A DNA stretch of 64,000 bases from Enoplolaimus lenunculus (taxonomy: Eukaryota; Nematoda; Enoplea; Enoplida; Thoracostomopsidae): assembly GCA_030248215.1 (NCBI GenBank), contig JASANG010000668.1, positions 1 to 64,000 on the forward strand, read 5' to 3'. The notes under the pieces were generated by a model. That model saw only the letters and a list, made by a program, of their open reading frames with translations, was not told the origin of the DNA and made no database searches. Shown here piece after piece: positions 1 to 9,973 of the stretch. The number at the start of each line of letters is the position of its first letter. Positions within the stretch are counted from its first letter, which is position 1. The translations under genes were made by a program, and so were the position numbers.

Positions 1-384
1 CGAATCGAAAGATTTCTGAAAGCGCGATTTTATGGATAAAAAATGATACGTAATTAAATAAAAACTACCTAGCTAATAATTAAGCTAAAAAATTGTTAAG
101 CAGTAGTTTGCATAAATTAGAATGAAGGGCAGATGCCTTCATGCAAGCTACTCCTCTTGTTATTCTTGGCAGCCTGTAAATTTTATATGTAGCGAAAAAT
201 GTGCAATTCACAGAATTTTTGATGTGTTCCAAAACAATCACTATACTCTGTTCACACATTGTAAGAATCCATTTGTTTGCGGATTAAAAAGTGGTGGGAG
301 GCCCGGCGCCATTATGACTAACAGGCTTTTTATTAACCGTCCTTAGTTTATACATCAGAGCGTACTTATATATAATTGCTCGTA
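1..384. other. Unannotated AT-rich sequence
   Basis: No gene, repeat pair or motif recognised. Confidence 0.5.
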
Positions 385-870
385 TTCATGAGATTGAGTT
401 GATTTGGTTTGTCTCCGTCTGATTTAAACCACTGCAGCAGAGATTCTAGCGAATATCGCCCTTCCTTCGACCTATGTATGAGTCGCTCCATGTTCCAAGA
501 AGAAAAAACCACAATATACTTACGCTAAATCACACAAGCATCAGTTCAAGTTACTTTTTGTGGTGCCCTGATTTGACCGGCGGATCCAGAAATTTCTGAC
601 GGGGGCATGCTCGTAATTGTTTTGAATCTCAATTTTTCACCAAAAATTTTTTGAGGGGATAAAATTATAAGATAGTGACCAAATCATTTTTTACAAAATA
701 ACTTTCAGATGGAGGACAAATGCAAGCTAGAGTCCTTGTCATTTTATCACAAAAAATTTCTAAGGGGAAAATTGTAGGGACCTTACATTTAATCATAAAA
801 AAATTTCTGACGGGGGGCGTACGCCCGCCCGCCAACTTTGGATCTGCTATTGTCCTCCTTCTCACTAGAC
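385..870. repeat. Dispersed repeat, copy 1
   Basis: Matches 8388-8830 for most of its length: TTGAGTTGATTTGG, TTTAAACCACTGCA, AGAGATTC, CGCTAAATC, then CCAGAAATTTCT and AAAAAATTT blocks. No ORF of interest. Confidence 0.7.
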
Positions 871-1041
871 CGAAATAAGGCTTAAATTTTAGACTAATTT
901 TTGCTTAGGCTTATTAGGCTAAGGTTTGTTTTAGACTTGTGTTTATTACGTTGAGGAGGCTTAAACTTTGAATATGTTTTGGTTGTTACATTGTTATAAA
1001 GTACAATTGGTCAAAATCTTCAAGACCCGCTCTAGTCTTAA

Positions 1042-1256
1042 TGCCCATGCAAAGTTCAGGGGCGGGACGTTTTTCTGTGGGACAAGAAAAGAGTACCTAA
1101 GCTTAAGCTTTAAACGGATTTTTTTGCTTGGCTAGGCTTAGGCTTAGGCCTAGGCTTAGGAATATTCTCATTCTTACCCTAAGGTTAGGCTTAGGCTTAG
1201 GCTTAGGCTTAGGAACATTCTAATAATATTATTCCGCCACTGTTCTTTACATTGAC
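1042..1256. mobile_element. TTAGGC-bearing MITE with the longest telomere-like runs in the window
   Basis: GGGGCGGGACGTTTTTCTGTGGGAC begins the conserved part and GTTCTTTACATTGACC ends it. At 1129-1215 there are about eight TTAGGC or variant hexamers in two runs. Shares CTTAAGCTTTA and TTTTTTGCTTGGC with copies at 6505 and 10429. Confidence 0.7.
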
Positions 1257-1352
1257 CATATATATTGGAACATGCTGATTTGGCTCATCATAACCTTCTC
1301 TGATGATTTCAATTTAATTTCAATTTTTAAGACTTGAATATATACTATCATA

Positions 1353-1579
1353 CAGGCTCCACATTATTTTGTGTGCAGCCTGTGGTAAAATCTTTATCTA
1401 TTCCATTCTACCCAAAGTATTTTAAACTCTATTTGCAAACAGGCTGTAAAATTTTTCCGTGGTACGAAACTGACACGTTGCTATAAGTATCATAATTAGA
1501 AATGAACGTTTACTAATTTGCTATTTTGAAATAGAGAAAGATTTTACCACAGGCTGCACGCAAAATAATGTGGAGCCTG
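1353..1579. mobile_element. MITE with long inverted repeats and TA target site (Tc1/mariner-like), 227 bp
   Basis: The terminal inverted repeat is about 50 bp with few mismatches, starting CAGGCTCCACATTATTTTG. TA flanks both sides. The loop is short and non-coding, so the element could form a long hairpin. Present in only the left member of the 0.8/61 kb duplication. Confidence 0.75.
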
Positions 1580-2302
1580 TATCACTTTATGTAATCTTAT
1601 GCATTACTGCGAAATTAAAAATGTACCTATTTTCAACAGCTAAGACATTTGCATTTTTCCTGTATTAGTGTGTAAAAGCGACGCGCTGAGTTGAATTGTA
1701 CCATTTTTGCGTTTGATGATTGATTTAGCGCACCTTTGATAAACTTCACGACATAAATGCAGGAGGGAACTTTTTCTGCAACAACTAAACTTTTTTAATC
1801 AATTTTGTGCTTTTTATTTCTAACAGGGGGGAGGCTGCGGCTTCCTTGAACTTTCTGCATTTTGAAAGAACACTAAGCAGGATGAGGTTGTCGCTCTCCC
1901 CGAACCTCACACTAAACTGTTCATATTCAGACAGCAAGAATCGCTGATAAAATACTTTTGGACTGTTTTGATGTGTGATAAGAAATCGCTAGCGTTGGGG
2001 GTTTAAATTCTAAGTTATTAGCTTTTATAGGTTCTGTGTCATGGGAAATTCAAATGTACCCCTCAAAGATAGCCAGAGTTGCAAGCTAGCCTTTTACATT
2101 AGCATCATGCTCTGTTAGGCTTGGCGTCTTATTAAATCAACAGGGATCAGGATTTAAAATGACGTCCAGTATGTAATCTCGCGACGAGTCTTAGTATATT
2201 TATATTAGTAGATTTTGCTTCTTGCAAAGGTAATAAATTTAGTACTTTACAGTGAGTATTCGATGCAAAGTTATCCGTGGGCCAGTTTTGAATAAATTTT
2301 TA

Positions 2303-2390
2303 AAGATAGTAAACTGAAAATTTTTCGCTTATAGATAGTAAACTGAAAATTTTTCGCTTATAGATAGTAAACTGAAAATTTTTCGCTTAT
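2303..2390. repeat. Three tandem copies of a 29-bp unit
   Basis: The unit AGATAGTAAACTGAAAATTT TTCGCTTAT (written in two parts) is repeated three times almost exactly, directly before the TTAA MITE. The same unit separates MITE copies in the arrays at 60 and 62 kb. Confidence 0.85.
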
Positions 2391-2654
2391 CCCATTCTCA
2401 GATGAATATTTTCTATTTTCCCTGAGACCTACTTTTACGCTTGGGTTCGAACTCCAGTGACTGGAGTGGGAGGCGTATACCATCACCACTCAGCTATAGG
2501 AGCTTGACGCTCGAGCCCGAGGGGCTCCCACATCTTGTGGTGATTTATTACGTTGTATACGTGTTGCAATTGTACAACACGGTGCGATATATATTATTTA
2601 ACGTATACACTGCGCTGAGTTGCTTATAAGCAACTCAATGTGAGAAGGGGTTAA
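2391..2654. mobile_element. TTAA-target MITE with tRNA-like module, single copy
   Basis: Ends CCCATTCTCAGATGAATATT and CAATGTGAGAAGGGG, next to TTAA, as in the arrays at 60 and 62 kb. Contains an AGTTGCTTATAAGCAACT palindrome near the right end and, on the minus strand, a tRNA-like A box and B box. Confidence 0.75.
2440..2515 (-). other. tRNA-like module in a TTAA MITE
   Basis: On the minus strand: TATAGCTGAGTGGTGATGG (A-box-like) and GAGTTCGAACCC (B-box-like) at tRNA-like spacing. Anticodon-arm pairing is poor, so it is not a functional tRNA. The same module occurs in every full TTAA unit. Confidence 0.5.
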
Positions 2655-2849
2655 TATTGATGTTGCGTATTGGATGTGAATTTATCACTGGATTAATTTC
2701 GAGAACGTAAAAGTAAGAAGTTTTCCGATAAATATCAGCTAAACTGAAGTTTTTTAATTTTGGCATGTTTTAAGAAACCAAAATATAAATCGTGGAATTA
2801 TTCAGGAATGTGGTTCGACATTTTAACTCAGGTTTGAATATAGACTTTT

Positions 2850-3031
2850 TTCGTCTGCTTCAGCTACTTTAACCTTTAACGTAAACAACGCAATTTATTC
2901 CAAAAAATTGTTTTACACGATAGTATTTTATATATCCGACGGATATCTGGATATCCGGATACACGCTTCTTTTCGGATACAACCCGGATATATCCGGATA
3001 TCCGGATATTCGGTGCCCATCTATAGTTCTG
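2850..3031. mobile_element. ATATCCGG-type MITE remnant
   Basis: Ends in a dense run of GGATATCCGGATA words closing with CGGTGCCCATC. The adjacent interior (CAATTTATTCCAAAAAATT) recurs at 9270-9330, also next to GGATATCCGGAT. At 6768-6830 the opposite end (GATGGGCATCGGATA) is present. Confidence 0.5.
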
Positions 3032-4024
3032 GCAACGATGTCTTTCAACACTAAATTTTCAAACTGAATATTTTTACACAACAGTCGATAACTCTTTTTA
3101 AGCATCTTATTCATGCGGCATACTTAAACCTAGATAAATGCCAAGACATGCGAGTTTTATTGACGACCAAAGTTAATAGACTGGGGTTCACGTTATAACT
3201 GGTGCAGCCAGGAACGAGTTTTAACCCATGTTGATTCGACGTCAACAGAAAATGTAACTATTAAAATAGCGGGTATGAGGACAAAAACTGAATATCATAT
3301 GATATTTATTTTTACAGGGGGAATGAGCCCCCCGGCCCTTCCCCTTGGATACGGGCCCGATTTGTATTTGTACTTTCAAAATCTATTTATATATTAGGCA
3401 TCAAGAATTTGCCTACTTGTGTTAACTACGTAGCTAATAGAATTGAAACATATCGCTATACTTTTCGAAGCTGTGAAGCAAATAAGTAAAGCTTTGATGG
3501 TTTTCTTAATGTCGATGAAGATAGTTTTTTCAAAATGGACGATACATTCAAATTTTTCAAACTTTCCTAGATTTCTGCTTGAACCAGCATTTTATGTTAG
3601 TAGTGGCTATGGTTTGTTTTCATAATGAAATTTCTCAGAATTCCAACGGAAACCAACATATTTAAACTGTATCCTTGAATTTGGACACGTACATCTTCTT
3701 GGCTTTCTAATAAGGCTCCTCATTTTCAGCTGCAAGAAAATAGAAACTGTCATATCCTTGTCTAACCAACTCGTTGCAACTAAACGGTCTGCATGACCCC
3801 TGTTCGAAGTTTTGTCCAAAATTGAAGAATACACTGTATCCAAAGTGTTTACGTGCAAAGCTTAACGTCTAACGCCGATGCCTTTGCTTTTTTAACAGTT
3901 TAACAACGATCCTATTCTAATATTCTATGTTTATGTTGCGTTGCGTTCTGCTGTTAATTTGATAAGTTGGGTAGGTTAGGGTACGACGGTTTTAGTCCTG
4001 AGTGCATGTAGCTAAACATGACGG
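3032..4024. other. Intergenic, nothing recognised
   Basis: AT-rich, with a GGGGGAATGAGCCCCCCGGCCC patch at 3316. An 83-codon minus-strand ORF (3607-3858) has no recognisable motif and no conserved counterpart here. Confidence 0.5.
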
Positions 4025-4105
4025 TGTTCTTATGAGGTTTCGATCCCATGGCCGACAGACTCTCAGTCCAGCGCACTACAACCGAGCCACGCCGCATCAC
4101 AATCA
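4025..4105 (-). other. tRNA-like sequence (pseudo-tRNA or SINE head)
   Basis: On the minus strand, GGCGTGGCTCGGTTGTAGTGC resembles a D-arm/A box and GGGATCGAAACC a T-arm/B box, with tRNA-like spacing. Acceptor pairing is not convincing. No downstream copy in this window fixes its limits. Confidence 0.4.
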
Positions 4106-4686
4106 GCTGCGGAGTTTTCAAGTTTTTATAAGAACCTCAAAATTACACTCATGTAAGTTTTACTGCTGCTGCATATGAAGGCACCACATATGCATCGTTA
4201 TTTTAACCGATGTGCAGCATCAGCATGCGGTTTCATTGTGCCTCCGTGCATCACCCATGTTACTTTTAAGTGCATCCCATTATCCCTAGGTACTATATAG
4301 GAGAGGTGGCTAGAATTAAAGCTATTATTTTTTATTAGGCTTAGGCTTAGTTTAAAATTTATTATTGTGCTGAATGATGTCTAGGCTTAGTGTTAGGAAT
4401 AGTAATCGTAAAATAACAATGGTCACTTTATCAGGTTTTCCAGCGATATTATAAACAAATAAAGACTGTCAACATACACGGGCACATGCAAACATTTAGG
4501 TACATTACATGTATGACAGAAAAAATGAGCAGAAGTACAATTGGTGGCAAACATCGGGCAAGTTAAAGTATATGTTTCCAAAGGTATATCATGTTTTGCA
4601 ATATATACTTTATTGCTTGTGAAATTTAGTATTTTGTTCGTAATAAAAATTACAAATAGAATTGTTTACTATCAGTGTGCGCATCT
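4106..4686. other. Region upstream of mrps21
   Basis: Contains a TTAGGC-family fragment at about 4331-4405. No clear promoter motif. An acceptor-like ACTATCAG lies 10 nt before the mrps21 ATG. Confidence 0.45.
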
Positions 4687-5276
4687 ATGGCGGCGACTGC
4701 AACGCCGCCCATTGGGGGCTTGAAAATGTTTCATGGCGTGTTCAAGGCCCACGAGCAGTTTTTTGCTAAAACTGTAATGGTCAAAAATAACGATGCTAAC
4801 GAAGCTATGCGGCTACTGAACAGGTTAGACTTTTTACATTTTCACTGTTTGATTGAGCCTATGTAGCTTTGTCTGGAATGCAGTGCATAATTTAGTTAAC
4901 ACAATGCTGTGTATTATACCTGTAACAAGTCTGAAGTGCCAAACCCATTTGTAGTGCATAACTTGATGGAGCTGATGCGGTTTCCTGATTACTGGCACGC
5001 AGAAACCAGGGTTTAACGGGAGTTCTCTTTGTTTCATCACCAAAAGGTAGTTTCCGTAATTGAAATTTTCGTAACTTCATGCATATTTATTTCAGATTGT
5101 TGCGTTATGAAGGAATTATAGACATTATTAGACGGACGAAGTATTTCGAAAAACCATGTTATCGCAGAAATCGTATAATGTACGAAAGATGTAAAGCAAT
5201 TTATGACGAAGATATGACACGAAAAATTAATTTTGTAATGCGAAAAAATCGGGCTGATCCTTATCCTGGACAGTAA
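4687..5276 (+). CDS. mrps21: Mitochondrial ribosomal protein S21 (bS21m), 2 exons
   Basis: Exons are 4687-4823 and 5096-5276, giving 105 aa; the join is phase 2 (AG|A, Arg) with GT-AG ends (acceptor TATTTCAG). The product is a small-subunit protein of the mitochondrial ribosome, homologous to bacterial S21. The core matches the animal family closely: FAKTVMV near residue 30, then LLNRLLRYEGIID, a KYFEKPCYRRNR basic stretch, YERC, and a C-terminal RKINFVMRKNRADPYPGQ. Human MRPS21 is 87 aa; the extra ~18 N-terminal residues (MAATATPPIGGLK) may be partly an unused start, with Met14 an alternative. ATG 4687 was chosen as the first in-frame ATG; a TATCAG acceptor-like site lies just upstream. A hAT-like element begins 4 nt after the stop codon, so the 3' UTR is transposon sequence. 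Gene identity is secure; the exact start is not. Confidence 0.93.
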
Positions 5277-5280
5277 TAAG

Positions 5281-5986
5281 CAGAGATGGGCGGTCTCGGC
5301 AAGTCTCGGTATTTGGCTGGTCTCGGTTTCTATCTCGGTCTCGCTTTTTTCAGTCTGGATGGTTTGTAAACGAAGACCAAAGGGGTTATAAAGCGAAAAG
5401 CAATCACAAAAGTTTTCCTTAGATCGCAGCTTTGGCCCAGAAGTATTTGTGCATTTCGCCTACCAACATAAACAGCGAACGATTGTGAGTGGAGCACCGT
5501 TACCTGGTTATACAGCGATTTGAGAAATAGAGTGACCCCCATCGGTTATCCAAAATTCTGATTTTGAAAGGAACGTCCAAAACTTTGATTTTATTGTGCC
5601 TAACGCACAAATAGTTGCATTTTCTTGTTTTTAAGGCTTCCTGTAAAAAATTATGGTTCATCCACGTTATAACATCTACGCTATGTCAAAAATCGTCCTG
5701 TGTATTCGGTTTGCCTGGGATCAAAAGCAACTGTATTGCTTTGAATTAGGAACTATGCCTGGGGTGTTTTGAGACTGGTATTTGTCTCTAGTCTGTTCGA
5801 AGGGTATGGGGACAGTGGCCAAGTGATAAATAAAGTATAATTTATTGTCGTGCATCAAAAGTTTTGTTATAAAATCGTACGTATCTTTATTTTCGGTAAC
5901 GGTTAAAAATTGATCGAGACCGAGAACAATAGTCTCGGTAGGTTGGGTCTCGACCTCGTATTTTTGACCGAGACCGCCCATACCTT
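5281..5986. mobile_element. hAT-like non-autonomous element (GGTCTCGG family), 706 bp, at the mrps21 stop codon
   Basis: It is flanked by a perfect 8-bp target duplication, GTAATAAG (5273-5280 and 5987-5994). The ends are inverted: CAGAGATGGGCGGTCTCGG on the left and CCGAGACCGCCCATACCTT on the right. Both ends are made of repeated GGTCTCGG/CCGAGACC words. No transposase ORF is present. The left duplication contains the mrps21 stop codon TAA, so the insertion left the protein intact. Confidence 0.88.
5829..5834 (+). promoter_or_regulatory. Candidate polyadenylation signal for mrps21, inside the hAT element
   Basis: AATAAA on the coding strand about 550 nt after the mrps21 stop, within the transposon inserted at 5281. 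If used, the gene relies on transposon sequence for 3'-end formation. This is inference from position only. Confidence 0.3.
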
Positions 5987-5994
5987 GTAATAAG

Positions 5995-6504
5995 GGGGAA
6001 AAGCGGTGTGTCAACAAATTTGGCCGAGAAATCTATGTATGTGTACGGATGACACATAAGACTTTCCGGTTACTTCAACAAGTTGTATGTGTGCCGATTA
6101 AAGCTTTTGCTTAATGTTTAATGCAAACGAACCTATGTGGCCAGCCCATTTCAAAATTCTGGCTTTCGTGAAATTCCTCGCTTGTAAGTTATTCGAAATC
6201 TTCGCGCGGCCACGTGAATTTTTGGGCTGCCTGCGGTCCTGTTTTCGTGCAAACAAAGAAGTGCGCTGTTTTTGTTAAACTTCGCAGAGTTTTGATTTGT
6301 AATGTTATCAACAAGTTGCGAATTTTATGGTTTCCTTGTGTTTATAAATATGTCTTTATTACAGCATTATAGTGTTTTGTATAAATTGTTTTGCAGTTTA
6401 GATTGTTTCAGAAAAATGTAGTTTTGAATAATTATGAGCTTAAGCACAAATATGTAGTATACGAGCGATACACACTGTGTAGTGTTGAACAAGATTCAGA
6501 TGTA
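5995..6504. other. Intergenic after the mrps21 hAT element
   Basis: Likely original mrps21 downstream flank. Nothing coding recognised. Confidence 0.45.
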
Positions 6505-6709
6505 TGAGCACTGTTGAACAAATCACGGGCGGGACGTTTTTGTGTGGGACTGCAATACAGTAACCTTAAGCTTTGACAATTTTTTGCTTGGCTTGGGCTT
6601 AGGGATATGATCATTCTTACGCTTAGGAATGTGCTCATTTTTACGCTTAGGCTTAAGTTTAGGAATATGCTTATAATACTGTTCTGCCCCTGTTCTTTAC
6701 ATTGACCAC
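6505..6709. mobile_element. TTAGGC-bearing MITE copy
   Basis: Holds CGGGCGGGACGTTTTTGTGTGG, ACCTTAAGCTTTGAC, TTTTTTGCTTGG, several TTAGG words and the end CTGTTCTTTACATTGACC. Same family as 1042-1256. Confidence 0.65.
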
Positions 6710-6767
6710 GCCTTCTATCCGAGAGACTGGGATACGTTTCTTGAATAATTCATATAAAAGCTAGTGA

Positions 6768-6832
6768 TGGGCATCGGATATTTTTTCATATCCGGATATC
6801 CGGCATTCTATTTCGGATATCCGAAACTCGAT
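6768..6832. mobile_element. ATATCCGG-type terminus
   Basis: GATGGGCATCGGATATTTTT followed by CATATCCGGATATCCGG and CGGATATCCGAAAC; the inverted counterpart of the end at 3031. Confidence 0.45.
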
Positions 6833-6975
6833 TTTGTTGGAGTTTCCGTACCTCAATTTTCGGTTCTTAAGCACTTGTTTTACTTGTTGCTCTAAAGGAA
6901 GTACCTTGACCCTCAAGCAAATATTGATATGAGCTTAAAAGATACAATTCTAAAAATCGGTATTTATTATGCCAG

Positions 6976-8315
6976 TACTGTAGTGACCCGAATAAGAGGG
7001 GTACCCATTTTGGTCCCAATCAATAGGGGTCTGTATCCCTAATAAGAATCCGTAAGCGCATAGAGTCCCTAAACCCTAATTAGAGTCCATAAATGTGAAT
7101 TATTCATAATTGTAGCGACATAAATGACTCCAGAACCAAATAAAGGTGAGTTCAAAACTTTGAGTGTGTGAATAGTTCGTAATTTCGAATACTGAATGAA
7201 ACCACCAACTCCGCGTCTAGGTCCGTATTTCAATGACGCTAACTTACTCTGGTTCAGTAATGCAGTCGTTTTTCCCTTTATTCCCCCAACACCGTATTAA
7301 AGCTATATTCAATAAAGCACAAATACCGAGTACAACGAGTAAACGAGTAATATGCTTATGCTGCTGACCTTATTCAATCGAATTGTGACGAAAGTTCCTT
7401 TGTTTCAGGTGCTTTCTGCACGTCTACTACGATGCCTTAGTTCTGTTGTTCCACTAAGTCACTAGCTCACACCGTATAACACCAAATGCAAACTTAACGT
7501 GACAACCCAAATTCTCCGTATAACCCCAGGTAATTGTACACAATCCCAAGATTCCCCTGAAAACAGCCGAAACTAGCCCTGCTAGAATCGACAAACCCCA
7601 GAAAACTCCAAATATAACCCCAAGAATTCCGTTAACACATTTCCCAAGTAACCCCGGTTTCCCCTGGTACTGTCCGAAGGCTCCGCGCTATGCGCTTCCT
7701 TGTTGATTTCCTTAAGCCGGTTTCACCGTAGGCTCACATGGAGCTACCGTGACACTGTTTCAATTAATTCCTTATCCGCCCAAGTCATCCGTACACGTAT
7801 GCAAGTCAACTCCGTAAAACTATAATTCTAACTGCACCAAACTCGTTATCAATAATTATTTTGGGACCTGGTTACCCCAGGCCCCGTTTTGAGCTATTTT
7901 GCATATTTTGTGTGTCTCGGGCACCTTAGGGACACATGACGTCATCACTGCAATATATGCAACACAACAACAACAGCAATATGTCCCCTCCTTACCCCTA
8001 GCTATGCGATTACGCACCATAAGCCGATAAAAAATATATTTAGGAGTGGCACAGCCACCTACAAAGCGTAGGTATTTAAGTTTGAAAGTACGTTCCTAAT
8101 AATAACCTTGCATTATGGCTAAAGCTTTTGATACAAGGCAAATAAACATTCAATTCAAGGATTAGTTACAATACCGGATATATGTTAACGAAGTGTGGCG
8201 GAGGACGGGATAAAAATAATTAACAGTCCGTAACCGAATAACAGGGGGTACCCTCTGGAGAGGTCAAATAAATATCAGTCCCCCTCATTCGGTTCACTCA
8301 CTAGTCACTTCAGTA
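6976..8315. mobile_element. TIR element 'TACTGTAGTGACCCGAATAAG', longer copy (~1.3 kb)
   Basis: Left end TACTGTAGTGACCCGAATAA; right end CCCCTCATTCGGTTCACTCAC through CAGTA. First ~150 bp and last ~220 bp match the 433-bp copy at 60787-61219. The middle ~900 bp is C-rich on this strand and holds no convincing ORF. Probably itself a deletion derivative. Confidence 0.65.
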
Positions 8316-8387
8316 TTTCAATAGTTCTGGGTATTCAGTTTAGAAGACTGCTACAGACTACTAAATAAATACTTGCGTTGACAACTT

Positions 8388-8830
8388 AAAATTGAGTTGA
8401 TTTGGCTTATCCTTTGCCTTATTTAAACCACTGCAATAGAGATTCCATCGAATACAACCCTTCCCTCGAACTAGACATACTTGAATCGTTTAAGTTCCAA
8501 GAACAAAGAACCAGATTGACATACACTTATATGCTAAATCGTACAAACATCAGCCCGTGTTACTTATACTGGTGTCGCGCTTTCAGCAGCGGGTCCAGAA
8601 ATTTCTAAATGGGCGAGATGGTAAATATTTTGAAACGCAATTTTTCTCCAAAAAATTTTCTTAGCGGGAAAATTATAAGGTAGGACCCTATATTATAACG
8701 AATGTATTATGATGAGAGGACACATTGTAAGGTAATGAATGACCATATCATTTTATCACAAAAAATTTATGTGGGGAGTGGGGACAAATTGTAAGGTAGG
8801 TGTCCTTAGTCATTTTTCGTATCCTATCCG
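8388..8830. repeat. Dispersed repeat, copy 2
   Basis: Second copy of the 385-870 repeat, in the same orientation. Its 68-codon ORF is not conserved in copy 1. Confidence 0.7.
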
Positions 8831-9028
8831 GTGTTGATCTGTAGTCTATATCATACTGTTTTCGGTAAATTGCTATCATTATTCTCAGATACACGAAGTG
8901 TTAACTCAGAAAAACTGTATTAAATATAACCGCTAAAACGTCCCAGAGGTAAATTAGCGTCGCATTCAATTACGGATAAACTAGACCTGTGTGAAACCGA
9001 GCCGTATATCGAATTCTACAGAAACTCA

Positions 9029-9131
9029 GGCCCATGTTACTTTTAGGGCCGTAGAGGTTTCTATTACAATTTTTGCTTAGGCTTAGGGATACGTTCAATC
9101 TTCTGTTACGCCCCTAAAAGAAACATTGGCC
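9029..9131. mobile_element. TTAGGC-bearing MITE, short copy
   Basis: GGCCCATGTTACTTTTAGGG at the left and CCCCTAAAAGAAACATTGGCC at the right, with one TTAGGC run between. A shortened member of the 17822-18000 family. Confidence 0.7.
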
Positions 9132-9933
9132 GAAATTCAATAAAGAACACACCAGTTTTATTAAATGTCTGAGCGTCAAAAAAGCAGAACACGAAACTGA
9201 TTGAGACGAAATAGCAACGGATTGCATCCAAATACAGAATTTTTTGTCAGCTCCAGCTGCTTTGGTGGTGAAACGATGCAAATTATTCCAAAAAAATTTA
9301 TCCAAAAGCATTTTGGATATCCGGATTATAGATACTTCGTTTGAGAAAGGGTTGTCTTTTTGTGAGCTAGCAGCCGGTTTTTAAGTTCTGTTCTGGGAAA
9401 CTACATTGATGCCAAGCCAAGTCGTACGTCTAAATATAAAGCGAGTTTGCCACTAGTTTTTAAGACAATCTGTCCTTTTATATAAAGTGTGTCGTTTAAT
9501 GATTCCGTTTTGCTTCGTAATTTTTGTACTGTTGCTTTTGAAACTAATTATACAACCCAGCTTTATTCAGCAGATAAATAAATACATTTAATTACTGGCC
9601 AATATTACTTATGTTAGGCGTAAGCCCAAGCCTAATAAAATTGGCTAAAAGTAATATGGGCCTTACGACTGATATACTTTGAAATGTCAAATGGTAAAAC
9701 TTCGATTTAAAATGCTGTTTACGAGTTAGGTAAACGCAACGTGCAACTATTTCTCGTGCAATATAAATTCTCCTTGCTACCGAAATTAAGTTGGTATTAA
9801 TAACTTTACCATAGACGAAGTTCATGCCTAGGGCGTATTACTATAAAAATCTGGCTTACAAACACAATTTACAAACATCAATATAATCACCGAGGCATGT
9901 ATACTAAGTTATCGAAACCAAAAATGAACTAAA
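9132..9933. other. Intergenic downstream of the SAM synthase gene
   Basis: Contains an ATATCCGG remnant near 9240-9335. The rest is AT-rich with only short, unconvincing ORFs. Confidence 0.45.
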
Positions 9934-9939
9934 TTTATT
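9934..9939 (-). promoter_or_regulatory. Candidate polyadenylation signal of the SAM synthase gene
   Basis: AATAAA on the minus strand, 34 nt after the stop codon at 9974. The spacing is right for a short 3' UTR. Confidence 0.45.
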
Positions 9940-9973
9940 AGCACTTTACACTGATTAGTTTCAAACCAAAAAA

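Larger units (their letters stand above)
780..2850. repeat. Left member of a diverged segmental duplication
   Basis: Order and sequence match 61270-63400: the AAATTTCTGACGGGG/CGTACGCCCG block, the GACTTGTGTTT block, then a ~650-bp stretch around GGAGGCTGCGGCTTCCTTG, GTCATGGGAAATTCAAATG and ATGACGTCCAGTATGTAATC. Differences are base changes plus different MITE insertions in each copy. Confidence 0.82.

Noticed and set aside
1129-1215. True telomere or chromosome end
   Set aside because: The TTAGGC run is short, interrupted and bounded by MITE sequence on both sides, with ordinary genes further in and repeats continuing outward.
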